From NCBI RefSeq assembly GCF_002844575.1, contig NZ_PIQO01000001.1:62001-126000 (forward strand): a stretch of DNA of 64,000 nt, written 5' to 3'. Under the pieces are notes generated by a model. The model was not told the origin of the DNA. It was given only the letters and a program-made list of their open reading frames with translations, and did no database searches. Every line of letters starts with the position of its first letter. The first letter of the stretch is position 1. Position numbers and translations under genes: made by a program. Positions 9,279 to 17,688 of the stretch are shown piece by piece. Source of the DNA: Heyndrickxia camelliae (GTDB taxonomy: Bacteria; Bacillota; Bacilli; Bacillales; Bacillaceae_C).

Positions 9279-10151
9279 ATGAAAAGCTTTCAGATTGATC
9301 AAAATCTAAAAGAAATGACACAACATCGTACAGTTGATTTGCCGATGGCATGTTATGAAACAACCATTCATCAAAACATCCACGGTTATATCCCTTTGCA
9401 TTGGCATGATGAGATTCAATTTGTGCGAATTATAAGGGGGGAAGCTATCTTTAAAATAAATGAGGAAAGTATTGTAGTTGGAGAAGGTGACGGGTTATAT
9501 ATAAATAGTGGTTGTTTGCACATGGCAGAAGAAATAAATCAATCCAATTGTGTGTATGTTTGTTTAAATGTTTCACCATATTTTGTATTACATTCAGAGT
9601 TTTATAATAACTATGTATATCCATATATTCGAGCAACCAATCTTCCATATTTGTTCTTAGATTCTAACGATTTTTGGGCTAGGAACATATTAGATGCTAT
9701 TCTTAAAATAAAAAAATTAATAGAACGAAAACCAACACTCTTTGAACTCGATATTACCGTACATTTAACATTCATTTGGCAAAACTTAATGAATAATGGA
9801 TTTAAACTCGAACATAATCCAGTGGAAATGCAAAAGGATCAACGAATGAAGCAAATGTTAAATTGGATTCATCAACATTACACGGGTAAAATTTTGCTTG
9901 ACGATATAGCTAAAGCCGGACAGTTAAGCCGTTCCGAATGCTGTCGATATTTTAAGCGAATCTTAAATACCACACCATTAAATTACGTGACGAATTATCG
10001 CATTCAAAAAAGCTCAGTTTTCTTAAAACAAACGGATGCGAGTGTTACAGAAGTAGCTTATCAAGTAGGATTTAACAGTACGAGCTATTTTATCGATAAA
10101 TTTAAGAAATTAATGGATATGACACCATTAGAGTATAAAAGATTAAAATAA
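9279..10151 (+). CDS. AraC-family transcriptional regulator with cupin sensor domain
   Basis: The 290-residue product has an N-terminal cupin domain (PLHWHDEIQFVRIIRGEA, a typical ligand-binding barrel, residues 25-110) and two C-terminal helix-turn-helix motifs (residues 190-290; TEVAYQVGFNSTSYFIDKFKKLMDMTPLEY is the AraC signature). It should bind DNA in response to a small molecule. AGGTGGAAGG precedes the ATG. Divergent placement next to the EamA exporter suggests that it activates that gene when the exported compound builds up. The effector is unknown. Confidence 0.92.
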   Translation: MKSFQIDQNLKEMTQHRTVDLPMACYETTIHQNIHGYIPLHWHDEIQFVRIIRGEAIFKINEESIVVGEGDGLYINSGCLHMAEEINQSNCVYVCLNVSPYFVLHSEFYNNYVYPYIRATNLPYLFLDSNDFWARNILDAILKIKKLIERKPTLFELDITVHLTFIWQNLMNNGFKLEHNPVEMQKDQRMKQMLNWIHQHYTGKILLDDIAKAGQLSRSECCRYFKRILNTTPLNYVTNYRIQKSSVFLKQTDASVTEVAYQVGFNSTSYFIDKFKKLMDMTPLEYKRLK

Positions 10152-10287
10152 AAGGTAGTGGCTAGTATCCATGTTTGCCAGTGCATTAAGGAATATTAGT
10201 CAGTCGTACATGTAGATAAATCTGTTCAGAAAAATAAAGAGATCAGCCGGAATGACACTTAAGGGATTACCTTAAATAAATGTTAAT

Positions 10288-10720
10288 TTGGAAAATGGTT
10301 CAGTAAATATTGGACAATCCTTTCAGCAGCAACCATTGTCCTTAATGAGGAAAACGAAATTCTATTAATCAAGGGACCTTGGAGATGTTGCGAAATGCCG
10401 GGTGGGCAAGTGGAAGAAGGAGAATCATTGAAAGCTGCCGCACTTAGGGAACGAAAGAGGAATCAGGTACTGATATTGAGATTATAAAATTTTGCGGTAT
10501 TTTTCAAAATGTGGTAGTGAACGGTTTAGGATATGGAATACTTCCGAGTGTTCTTGTTCAGGATCATCCAAACCTTAATCGAATAATTCTCAAAGATAGA
10601 AAAGGAAACCACCTAGTAAGAAAAACTTGGATGTTGTTTCATAAAAATTCTCTTGAGTTCAAGGTAGTAAAAGTATTTATAGAGTTTGTAAAAAAATTGG
10701 ACTTTACTTCAGCTATTTAA
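10288..10720 (+). pseudogene. Decayed Nudix hydrolase joined to a LysR C-terminal fragment
   Basis: Bases 10288-10510 read, with one missing base near 10455, as a Nudix hydrolase: KYWTILSAATIVLNEENEIL, then the Nudix box GGQVEEGESLKAAALRE-KEESG. At about 10511 the sequence passes without a gap into the end of a LysR-family regulator (VVNGLGYGILPSVLV...RKTWMLFHKN...VKVFIEFVKKL). The frame before the join is closed by the frameshift. I read this as a deletion that fused two unrelated genes, leaving both dead. A perfect terminator follows directly. Confidence 0.7.
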
Positions 10721-10723
10721 AAA

Positions 10724-10750
10724 AGTGTGAGCAGCTGCTCACGCTTTTTT
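10724..10750 (+). terminator. Rho-independent terminator
   Basis: Eleven-pair stem AGTGTGAGCAG / CTGCTCACGCT with one wobble and T6. It ends the LysR remnant. Confidence 0.8.
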
Positions 10751-10866
10751 ATTTGATGGAATCAGTAGCAGTTGTCATTCTTCTTTTGAATGGATATCGA
10801 TGAATTTTTTATATTTCAACTAAGTAGATATTGTTTTTACAATGAAATGGAGGAGGGGAGAGAATA

Positions 10867-11010
10867 ATGGAAGGCAATTCAAAGAAACTCATTACCTTTT
10901 TTATGGAGCAAGAAGGGAAAGACTTCGATACTATCTTAAAGGATGAAAATGATGAAATCGTTGGATTTAGTTTTATGACTTATGTAAAGGCCAAATGGGC
11001 AGATATTTAG
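10867..11010 (+). CDS. Short protein whose 3' end lies in the 52-bp repeat array (47 residues)
   Basis: GGAGGGG lies 8 bases before the ATG, a strong ribosome site. The product (MEGNSKKLITFFMEQ...) is soluble and acidic. Its last nine codons and its stop are supplied by the first unit of the tandem array, so a longer original protein was probably cut short when the array formed or moved in. The strong start signal suggests the 5' end of a real gene. The family is not recognised; it may now be a pseudogene. Confidence 0.45.
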   Translation: MEGNSKKLITFFMEQEGKDFDTILKDENDEIVGFSFMTYVKAKWADI

Positions 11011-12363
11011 TCTGGAGATGACCTTTAGAAAGGTTATAAAGGCCAAGAGGACAGGTATTTAGGCAGAAGATGTCTTTTAGAAAGGTTATAAAGGCCAAGA
11101 GGACAGATATTTTGTCTGGAGATGACCTTTAGAATGGTTGTAAAGGCCAAGAGGACAGATATTTTGCTTGTAGATGACCTTTAGAATGGTTGTAAAGGCC
11201 AAGTGGGCAGATATTTTGCTTGTAGATGACCTTTAGAATGGTTGTAAAGGCCAAGAGGACAGATATTTAGTCTTGAGATGACCTTAAGAACGGTTGTAAA
11301 GGCCAAATGGATAGGTATTTAGGCAGAAGATGTCTTTTAAAAAGGTTATAAAGGCCAAGAGGACAGATATTTTGTCTGGAGATGACCTTTAGAAAGGTTA
11401 TAAAGGCCAAGAGGACAGGTATTTAGGCAGAAGATGTCTTTTAGAAAGGTTATAAAGGCCAAGAGGACAGATATTTTGTCTGGAGATGACCTTTAGAATG
11501 GTTGTAAAGGCCAAGAGGACAGATATTTTGCTTGTAGATGACCTTTAGAATGGTTGTAAAGGCCAAGTGGGCAGATATTTTGCTTGTAGATGACCTTTAG
11601 AATGGTTGTAAAGGCCAAGAGGACAGATATTTAGTCTTGAGATGACCTTAAGAACGGTTGTAAAGGCCAAATGGATAGGTATTTAGGCAGAAGATGTCTT
11701 TTAAAAAGGTTATAAAGGCCAAGAGGACAGATATTTTGTCTGGAGATGACCTTTAGAAAGGTTATAAAGGCCAAGAGGACAGGTATTTAGGCAGAAGATG
11801 TCTTTTAGAAAGGTTATAAAGGCCAAGAGGACAGATATTTTGTCTGGAGATGACCTTTAGAATGGTTGTAAAGGCCAAGAGGACAGATATTTTGCTTGTA
11901 GATGACCTTTAGAATGGTTGTAAAGGCCAAGTGGACAGATATTTTGTTTGTAGATGACCTTTAGAATGGTTGTAAAGGCCAAGAGGACAGATATTTTGCT
12001 TGTAGATGACCTTTAGAATGGTTGTAAAGGCCAAGTGGACAGGTATTTTGTGTGGAAATGACCTTTAGAAAGGTTGTAAAGGCCAAGTGGACAGGTATTT
12101 TGTCTGGAGATGACCTTTAGAAAGGTTGTAAAGGCCAAATGGACAGGTATTTAGGCAGAAGATGTCTTTTAGAAAAGGTATAAAGACCAAGTGAATAGAT
12201 ATTTAGTCTGGAGATGTACTTAAGAATGATTGTAAAGGCCAAATGGACAGGTATTTAGGCAGAAGATGTCTTTTAGAAAGGGTATAAAGACCAAGTGGAC
12301 AGATATTAGGCAGAAGATGACCTTTAGAAAGGATATAAAGGCTAAATAGACTGATATTTTGCT
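10985..12363. repeat. Tandem array, about 26 units of 52 bp, with a 364-bp (7-unit) higher-order period
   Basis: Each unit begins TAAAGGCC and unit starts fall every 52 bp (10985, 11037, 11089 and so on; the step before the last unit is 51). Units differ at fixed positions, and the order of variants repeats: the seven units at 11037-11400 recur apparently unchanged at 11401-11764, and a third, diverging copy begins at 11765. Each unit can fold weakly (TAAAGG pairs with CCTTTA, GACA with TGTC). Stops occur in every frame because 52 is not a multiple of 3, so it is non-coding. There are no unique spacers, hence it is not CRISPR. The array lies between two truncated, convergent gene ends. Confidence 0.95.
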
Positions 12364-12556
12364 AGAGTTGTTCCTTCGAGCCCTTGTATAGCTGTAAAGG
12401 GTTCTTCTAACCAATCAAGGTCATTCTTCATATTCATCCCATCCCGACCACGAGTAACTCCAATATAAATCTCTGCCGCTAAATCATGCCTCAACGCTTT
12501 TTTATTATGTAAACTGGCCAGATTAATCGGATAGTGTACGATACTAGTACTAATCT
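12342..12556 (-). pseudogene. Truncated unknown gene at the right edge of the repeat array
   Basis: The minus strand shows about 70 open codons (VHYPINLASLHNKKALRHDL, then AEIYIGVTRGRDGMNMKND and LDWLEEPFTAIQGLEGTTLA) ending in a TAG supplied by the last repeat unit. Composition is protein-like, but no start codon with a ribosome site is visible, so both ends appear lost. The family is not recognised. Confidence 0.4.
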
Positions 12557-12823
12557 AGAATGTAGACTTTATCAAAATACTTTGCTTGTATCCACGCATC
12601 TATTTAAATAAGTGGTTTCATTCATTCGAGTAAAATTGAGTTATGATTGGCGAATCCATTTAATAACGAGATCGTCCAACAGATATATGTTTCTCAAAAA
12701 AACTATAACGTAATAAAGTAAGCCAATTAAATTGATATAGAAATTGGAATAGTTAATCGTTGTTTAACTGTCAATGAATACTGAATATAGAGATGGTTGG
12801 GAGAAACGAGTAGATATACGGAG
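12557..12823. other. AT-rich gap without recognisable features
   Basis: I see no gene or structure between the truncated frame and the terminator at 12824. Confidence 0.4.
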
Positions 12824-12849
12824 AGACCATCAACTGGCTTTGATGGTCT
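12824..12849 (-). terminator. Terminator-like hairpin of the DUF2383 gene
   Basis: Perfect 10-bp stem AGACCATCAA / TTGATGGTCT with a 6-nt loop, 8 bases past the stop codon. The T-run on the minus strand is poor. Confidence 0.55.
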
Positions 12850-12856
12850 ATTGATT

Positions 12857-13285
12857 TTAATGGAGTAATTGCTTTAGTTTTCCAACATGTCTTCTGTTAG
12901 TGTTAATAACGTCTTCCACAATTTGTTTGCTCGTCTCGTCTAAATCTCCCTTAACTAGCTCTTCTGAATAGTGGACACCATAGTTATCTATTCCTTCTAT
13001 TGCATCCTCAATGATTTTGTTTTTATCGTGAGGCAGCTTTACTTTATGCATGAAACTGTGAATGGATCCAGATATCCCTTCACTATCAGCTGGGACTCCA
13101 CCAAGGTCCTGAATACGCTTAGCTAACTTGGAGGCGTTCTGTTTTAAATCCTGTTGCATCGTTTGGAAGTTCTGCTTCAAATCGGTCTTATCTAGCTCTT
13201 GAATATAATGCTCAAATGCACGTATACCCATGTAGGTTCCTCTCAGTATAGTGTTTAATTCTTCAACAATAATTTCATTCGTCAT
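12857..13285 (-). CDS. DUF2383/PA2169-type four-helix-bundle protein
   Basis: The 142-residue, wholly helical product resembles the ferritin-like DUF2383 family (EELNTILRGTYMGIRAFEHYIQ and later VHYSEELVKGDLDETSKQIVEDV). Glu and His residues placed as in di-iron helices (E24-H25, E109) are visible, but it is not certain that metal is bound. Proteins of this family are linked to stress and spore formation in bacilli; no biochemical role is firmly known to me. The ATG at 13285 sits behind an AAGGATG site. It is monocistronic with a hairpin at its end. Confidence 0.8.
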   Translation of the reverse strand: MTNEIIVEELNTILRGTYMGIRAFEHYIQELDKTDLKQNFQTMQQDLKQNASKLAKRIQDLGGVPADSEGISGSIHSFMHKVKLPHDKNKIIEDAIEGIDNYGVHYSEELVKGDLDETSKQIVEDVINTNRRHVGKLKQLLH

Positions 13286-13443
13286 TTACATCACATCCTT
13301 TACGCGAACATGCTTATGGTTACTTTATTAGCGTACCCACTATTTAACAATCTTTATGTAAAGTGTATAAATGATCTCCCCTATAATAAGCAATTATCCA
13401 AATGATTCTTCAAAGATCCAGCAGTTCAGTGCGGAAAATGGGT

Positions 13444-13472
13444 TTGTAAATACGTTTAAGATTCGTTATTAT
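13444..13472 (+). promoter_or_regulatory. Probable sigma-A promoter of the leader and rRNA methyltransferase
   Basis: TTGTAA (13444-13449), 17-bp spacer, TATTAT (13467-13472). It would start a leader of about 180 nt before the methyltransferase. Confidence 0.5.
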
Positions 13473-13518
13473 TTATGTATGGGTTTAATCCCTATATTTG
13501 TAATAAGGAGATATTTCC

Positions 13519-13548
13519 ATGATTATTCAATTCATTCGTTTTAGATAA
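13519..13548 (+). CDS. Leader peptide MIIQFIRFR (uORF)
   Basis: AAGGAG at 13505-13510 lies 8 bases before an ATG that opens a nine-codon frame ending Arg-Phe-Arg-stop. The frame is followed directly by a terminator-like hairpin (13554-13626) and then the rRNA methyltransferase. Short uORFs of this layout control antibiotic-resistance genes by ribosome stalling, and an Arg-X-Arg end is a known macrolide-dependent stalling motif (as RLR in the ErmD leader). I infer that this peptide senses a ribosome-targeting antibiotic. Confidence 0.6.
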   Translation: MIIQFIRFR

Positions 13549-13553
13549 AACCG

Positions 13554-13626
13554 GGTATAGACTACTTTCAAATCCAACTCATCTTTAAAAAAAATATGAT
13601 GAGGGTTTATTTGTCTATGCCTTTTT
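13554..13626 (+). terminator. Putative attenuator (leader terminator) of the rRNA methyltransferase
   Basis: Outer stem GGTATAGAC (13554-13562) pairs with GTCTATGCC (13613-13621) with one wobble, followed by TTTTTC. An inner stem CTCATC / GATGAG lies within it. It sits between the leader peptide and the methyltransferase start, where a conditional terminator is expected. Confidence 0.6.
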
Positions 13627-13661
13627 CATGTATCTAAAAACAAATGAATGAGGTGACTTCC

Positions 13662-14561
13662 TTGTTACAAGAGAATAAAAGAACTAATAGTGCAAAATAT
13701 GTAAGCAACCATGAAAACATTTTTGCCTGTCCAATTTGTAAATCGTCAATGAAGGTTGTCGAGTATAAAAGTTTAATTTGCTCAAATCATCATACGTTTG
13801 ATTTTGCCAAGCAAGGATATTTGAACTTGACGACTCATTCAGTAAATACCAAGTACAGCAAAGAGCTTTTTGAAGCAAGAAGAGCACTTATTACCAAAGG
13901 TGCATTTTATAAACCATTAAGCCACGTAATTGCAAAAATGATTAATAATCATCTTATTAAGACAAAAGAAACAATATCTATACTTGATGTGGGATGTGGT
14001 GAGGGTTCACATCTTTATAATGTTTGCGATATTGTTGCCCCTGACTTCTCTAAAAATGTAGTAGGGGTAGGAATTGATATTTCTAAAGAAGGAATCATTG
14101 TAGCTTCAAAGAACTATTCTAATAAAATTTGGGCAGTTGCTGACCTTGCTAATACACCATTTAAGAGTAAAGAATTTGATGTTATTCTTAATATTTTATC
14201 TCCTTCAAATTACGCTGAATTTAATAGATTGCTGAAATCAGATGGTTTCGTAATTAAAGTTGTGCCTCAAAGTGATTATTTAAAAGAGCTACGACAACAT
14301 CTATATCGTGAAACAGAAAAGCAACATTACTCTAATTTGGAAACCGTAGAGAGATTTAACGAGAATTTTCAATCTGTTGAAAGTTTAAGGTTAAATTACA
14401 CCGTGAATCTTAACAAATCTTCCATTGCATGGTTGATTCAAATGACTCCATTAACGTGGTCAACAACAGAAGAACAGGTGAAATCTTTTTTAAATAAGAA
14501 TTTGTCTCCAATAACGGTAGATTTAGATATATTAATTGGAAAAAACAAAAATAAAAAATAG
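13662..14561 (+). CDS. RlmA-family 23S rRNA (guanine-N1) methyltransferase
   Basis: GAGGTG at 13650-13655 fits the TTG at 13662 (six-base gap) better than the ATG at 13644, which lies before that site. The product is 299 residues. An N-terminal zinc ribbon (CPICKSSM...CSNHHTFDFAKQGYLNL) is followed by the SAM site ILDVGCGEGSHLYN and a Rossmann methyltransferase core. This is the RlmA/TlrB/YxjB family, which methylates G745 or G748 in the exit-tunnel hairpin of 23S rRNA; the latter, with a second methylation, gives tylosin resistance. The uORF and terminator before it suggest induction by a drug. A terminator follows at 14600. Confidence 0.88.
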   Translation: MLQENKRTNSAKYVSNHENIFACPICKSSMKVVEYKSLICSNHHTFDFAKQGYLNLTTHSVNTKYSKELFEARRALITKGAFYKPLSHVIAKMINNHLIKTKETISILDVGCGEGSHLYNVCDIVAPDFSKNVVGVGIDISKEGIIVASKNYSNKIWAVADLANTPFKSKEFDVILNILSPSNYAEFNRLLKSDGFVIKVVPQSDYLKELRQHLYRETEKQHYSNLETVERFNENFQSVESLRLNYTVNLNKSSIAWLIQMTPLTWSTTEEQVKSFLNKNLSPITVDLDILIGKNKNKK

Positions 14562-14599
14562 ACTAATATGTAAGAAGGAAAGTAACTATTGCTTGTTAG

Positions 14600-14635
14600 A
14601 AAAGGAATGTCTCCAATTTTGGGACATTCTTTTAT
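14600..14635 (+). terminator. Terminator of the rRNA methyltransferase gene
   Basis: Stem around GGAATGTC / GACATTC closed by A/T pairs (AAAA...TTTT), 38 bases after the stop codon. Confidence 0.7.
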
Positions 14636-14820
14636 TATCTAGAATCCAATTTAAAATACTTGTATATTACTTTCATTTATTTGGCAGATCAGAAACGCAC
14701 ACATTAATTTTGCGTTAAAACTTAGGGTATCGTTTGATAGTAACTTTAGAAAAAGGATAAATCAATTTATAAAGAACCTTAATATTAATTTGTTTTCTTT
14801 ATTAAATGGAGGAGAATTAA

Positions 14821-14856
14821 TTGTCGAGAAATAACACAGTTAATCAAAAGAAATAA
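14821..14856 (+). CDS. Possible 11-residue uORF before the GNAT gene
   Basis: GGAGGAG lies 6 bases before a TTG opening an 11-codon frame (MSRNNTVNQKK) that ends 23 bases before the GNAT start. It may be a leader peptide, or the old start region of the gene; no terminator hairpin is evident between them. Confidence 0.3.
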   Translation: MSRNNTVNQKK

Positions 14857-14879
14857 TATTTAAAACAGGGGGAGTATAA

Positions 14880-15335
14880 TTGGAATTCAATTTTTTGGAT
14901 TTTGATGTTATTAAAGGAGAAGAAATTGATTTATTTCTTGTAAACACAGTCCCAGGAAATAAAGATAAGAACTGGGTTCCTGCTTATCATTTTGATATTT
15001 ATTTAAGCGGTTCCTCCGAATCTATCGGAAAAATAGATATTAGAATTGGGTACAATGAAAATTTATACTATGGTGGACACATAGGATATACAGTTAAGGA
15101 GGAATTTAGAGGAAATCATTATGCTGCAAAAGCCGTATTGCTTTTAAAGAAAGTGGCACATGCTCATGGAATGGAGAAACTGATTGTTACCTGCAACCCA
15201 GATAACATCGCTTCAAGAAAAACATGCGAGTATGTTGGGGCAAATCTAGTAAAAATAGTTGATATACCAGAATACAACGATATGTATCAGCGAGGAGAAA
15301 AAGAAGTATGTATATATGAATGGGTGCTATGCTAG
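14880..15335 (+). CDS. GNAT-family N-acetyltransferase
   Basis: The TTG at 14880 follows GGGGGAG by a few bases. The 151-residue product shows GNAT motif A (GYTVKEEFRGNHYAAKAVLLL, where acetyl-CoA pyrophosphate binds) and a motif B with the Asn and aromatic residues typical of the fold (VTCNPDNIASRKTCEYVGANLV). It resembles small-molecule or protein-amine acetyltransferases of the RimJ/RimL or tagatose-type group. Substrate unknown. The related GNAT remnant 300 bp downstream suggests that such genes were more numerous here. Confidence 0.88.
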   Translation: MEFNFLDFDVIKGEEIDLFLVNTVPGNKDKNWVPAYHFDIYLSGSSESIGKIDIRIGYNENLYYGGHIGYTVKEEFRGNHYAAKAVLLLKKVAHAHGMEKLIVTCNPDNIASRKTCEYVGANLVKIVDIPEYNDMYQRGEKEVCIYEWVLC

Positions 15336-15630
15336 CAGATAGATTCCATCATAATAATATAACAAACGAAGTGTTTTCCTCTTTATAACAATTCCTATCG
15401 AGTACAAAATTTTAAATGTATGAAGGTTAAGCAGGATTGCTTATTAAGAAAAACAAATCTATAAAACGAATGAGCAAAGATTGGGGTTATTATATTTGAT
15501 CATTGATTATTTTATGTTTCATGCAATGCCTGAGGAAAAGATATAGAAGGAATTTTGGAATTACATAAAGATGTTTTTTGGCACTTCTGATGGATTAATG
15601 AAAAAATTTTTATAGCTGGCTCGGAGGAGT
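15336..15630. other. Decayed region upstream of the GNAT remnant
   Basis: Pieces such as EGILELHKDVFGTSDGL appear in shifting frames and probably belong to the same dead GNAT gene as the fragment at 15631-15741. Confidence 0.4.
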
Positions 15631-15741
15631 GGATATTACTATAGAAAAAATGGTTTTGATGTTATCAGTACATATACAGATCAAAAAGGTGTCCACAAAA
15701 TTGTCCTTGAAAAAAATATATTTAACGAGCATTTCCGCTAA
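15631..15741 (+). pseudogene. C-terminal remnant of a GNAT acetyltransferase
   Basis: The frame reads YYYRKNGFDVISTYTDQKG, then VHKIVLEKNIFNEHFR and a stop. The pattern (Y-x-K/R-NGF-(D/E)VI...K-x-I-VLEK) is the last strand pair of many GNAT enzymes. Upstream parts are frame-disrupted, so the gene is dead. Confidence 0.6.
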
Positions 15742-15875
15742 TACCAAGATAAAGAAATTCTCAATATTTACAATAAGAAAAAGGATATTTTTATATTTAG
15801 TAGAAATCTAATTTGTAGAATATAAAAGCATCCTAGATGAATAATGGACATACCGAATATGGAGGAGGGAGTGCT

Positions 15876-16877
15876 TTGAATAAAGTTGAAACACGTATGG
15901 AGTCCTGCATTAATGCTTATCACGCAGAAAAACCGTTAAGCGGGACTATTTTAATATCAAAGGATGACAACGTAATTTATGAAAAAGCATTTGGAGAGGC
16001 AAGCATTCAACTAGGGGTTCCCAATAAGATTGAGACAAAGTACCATATTGCATCTGTGACAAAAATGTTTATAGCGGCAGCTGCCTTAAAACTGCATGGC
16101 AAAGGTCAAATCAACCTCGATTATCACCCCAGCACATATTTGTCAGGTTTAGACGATTTACACCGAAAGATCACACTTCATCATTTGCTCTCACATACAT
16201 CTGGCCTTTTTGATATTTATGATGTTCCAAATCTTCGGCATGAGGTTAGTAAGTTGCTTCATGAGAACGGAAATTTTCTAAGATATTTAGGAAGACAAGA
16301 ACAACTATTTACACCTGGTGAAAAATGGAAATATAGTAGCACGGGCTTTTTATTAATCTCCTATATATTGGAGGAAGTAACAGGGAAACCTTTTGAAAAG
16401 GTTTTAAAAGAAATGTTTTTTGAACCGCTGGGAATGGAAGATACTGGACAGGATAACCCACGACTTATCCATGTTAATCGCGCATATGGGCACACCATTG
16501 TAAATGGAGAATATAGAAATGCTGAGAACGATAAATTAGCAGATCTTGTACAAGCACCCGGAGAACTTTACTCAACTGTCAGGGATTTAAATAAGTGGTG
16601 CAACGCTATTTTATCAGGAAAGGTATTAGATGAGGAATTATCGAATAAGATGTTCACACCATACGCCACGGTTGATTTTGATCCAGGGTTAAAGTATGGA
16701 TATGGTTGGTTTTTAAGGGGGGATCTTCGTCTAATTGGTGGAGGAACACCGGGTTTTCGATCAGAAATTTTTCAATATCCCGACCATAAGATAAATGTTA
16801 TCATGTTGTGGAATAATGAAAAAATACAATCTCACGAATTGTTTTGGCAGATTAATCGTGCTCTATTTGATGAATGA
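15876..16877 (+). CDS. Serine hydrolase of the beta-lactamase/class C PBP superfamily
   Basis: GGAGGAGGG lies 6 bases before the TTG at 15876, which I take as start; the ATG at 15837 lies before this site. The 333-residue product has the SxxK catalytic motif (ASVTKMF, about residue 66), a Tyr motif (KYSSTGF, about 158) and a C-terminal GGGTPGF motif in place of HxG/KTG. There is no signal peptide, so it probably acts in the cytoplasm. Relatives include esterases, D-aminopeptidases and unassigned enzymes; beta-lactamase activity is not implied. Confidence 0.88.
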   Translation: MNKVETRMESCINAYHAEKPLSGTILISKDDNVIYEKAFGEASIQLGVPNKIETKYHIASVTKMFIAAAALKLHGKGQINLDYHPSTYLSGLDDLHRKITLHHLLSHTSGLFDIYDVPNLRHEVSKLLHENGNFLRYLGRQEQLFTPGEKWKYSSTGFLLISYILEEVTGKPFEKVLKEMFFEPLGMEDTGQDNPRLIHVNRAYGHTIVNGEYRNAENDKLADLVQAPGELYSTVRDLNKWCNAILSGKVLDEELSNKMFTPYATVDFDPGLKYGYGWFLRGDLRLIGGGTPGFRSEIFQYPDHKINVIMLWNNEKIQSHELFWQINRALFDE

Positions 16878-17016
16878 AAATAGTTATAGGTGAACAGCTG
16901 TAACTTCTTCCAGAAGGATTTATTAAAGGAAAGGTACTTTTCTTATCGGTTGCATAAGAATGCTTCAAAACCAATATGATAAGAAGTAAAAGTCCTTACG
17001 AAGGAGTGTTGATGGT

Positions 17017-17211
17017 ATGGTCCTATTTAATAAGATTGCTTTATTTTTTGTATTGTTTTACTCAGCGATAATTCTGGTTAATACCTATATTGGTGAGACG
17101 GAGCGGGCTCAATCCAATGTAATTTACTTATTAATGAACGGCTTTGCTTACATTGTCTCTGCAATGGAAGTTGAAAAAGAAAAGCCGCTTTTAGAGATAA
17201 ACAATCTATAA
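17017..17211 (+). CDS. Small membrane protein, 64 residues
   Basis: AAGGAG lies 10 bases before the ATG. The product has two hydrophobic segments (residues 5-25 and 36-52) and an acidic tail (VEKEKPLLEI), so it should span the membrane twice. Nothing identifies a family. The ribosome site and the membrane profile support a real gene, but an ATG in another frame at 17012 also competes for the site. Confidence 0.45.
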   Translation: MVLFNKIALFFVLFYSAIILVNTYIGETERAQSNVIYLLMNGFAYIVSAMEVEKEKPLLEINNL

Positions 17212-17555
17212 AGTATAATGGCGGTTTTTCAGGTAGCTTTTCTTTCAATAATTCTTTGTTAGGGATTGATAAAAGGCTTTTTCTAAACAAATACGAAATA
17301 GTTTTAAAACGAGAACCTTTAGCAATGATTTTTGGTATGTATGGGAATGGTAGGTGTAAGCCATTATTATGGCGAACACCTCTTTTTTTATAATGTGAGA
17401 AAGAAGCGAAAAGGCACAGGGCTTATAAAAAAGTCCAAAAGATGAAGTAGTTAATGTTTGGAAAAGGAAACGCAGGAATTTAAAACAGGATTATTTCATT
17501 AAACCTCGAATGTAATAAACAGATGATTAATAAATTTGTTATGTCCGAAGTCATA
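17212..17555. other. Gap with a strong orphan terminator
   Basis: No intact gene. It carries the terminator at 17353-17388 and short protein-like pieces around 17335-17440. Confidence 0.4.
17353..17388 (+). terminator. Strong terminator of a lost gene
   Basis: Two stacked helices, GGTGT/ACACC outside and GCCAT/ATGGC inside with a TATT loop, followed by TCTTTTTTT. Confidence 0.8.
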
Positions 17556-17688
17556 CAGCATACAAGATCTGTACGGCTAGCCCCACATGCTTTGATTTTT
17601 ACTAAAACTTCTCCATATTTCAAAGTAGGCTACGGCACTCTTTAATATCTAATTGCTTTTTGAATTCCTTTACAACAGCAGCCTTCAT
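17556..17688 (-). pseudogene. N-terminal remnant of zinc-dependent alcohol dehydrogenase (AdhA/AdhP type)
   Basis: On the minus strand TAGGAG precedes an ATG and the frame MKAAVVKEFKKQLDIKE; after a frameshift it continues [20 protein letters not shown]. Both parts match the start of class-III-like microbial alcohol dehydrogenases (MKAAVV...[21 protein letters not shown]), but the zinc-ligand CH is replaced and the rest of the gene is gone. Confidence 0.75.

Noticed and set aside
10985-12363. CRISPR array
   Set aside because: Units of 52 bp follow each other with no unique spacers, and no cas gene is present in the window.
12220-12414. 64-codon minus-strand frame in the end of the 52-bp array
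   Set aside because: It is a by-product of the repeat, without a start signal, and conflicts with the better truncated frame at 12342-12556.
14536-14718. 60-codon frame after the rRNA methyltransferase
   Set aside because: It runs through the terminator hairpin and has no ribosome site.
15629-15811. 60-codon frame MDITIEKMVLML...
   Set aside because: It is the wrong frame of the dead GNAT gene, whose true remnant reads in the neighbouring frame.
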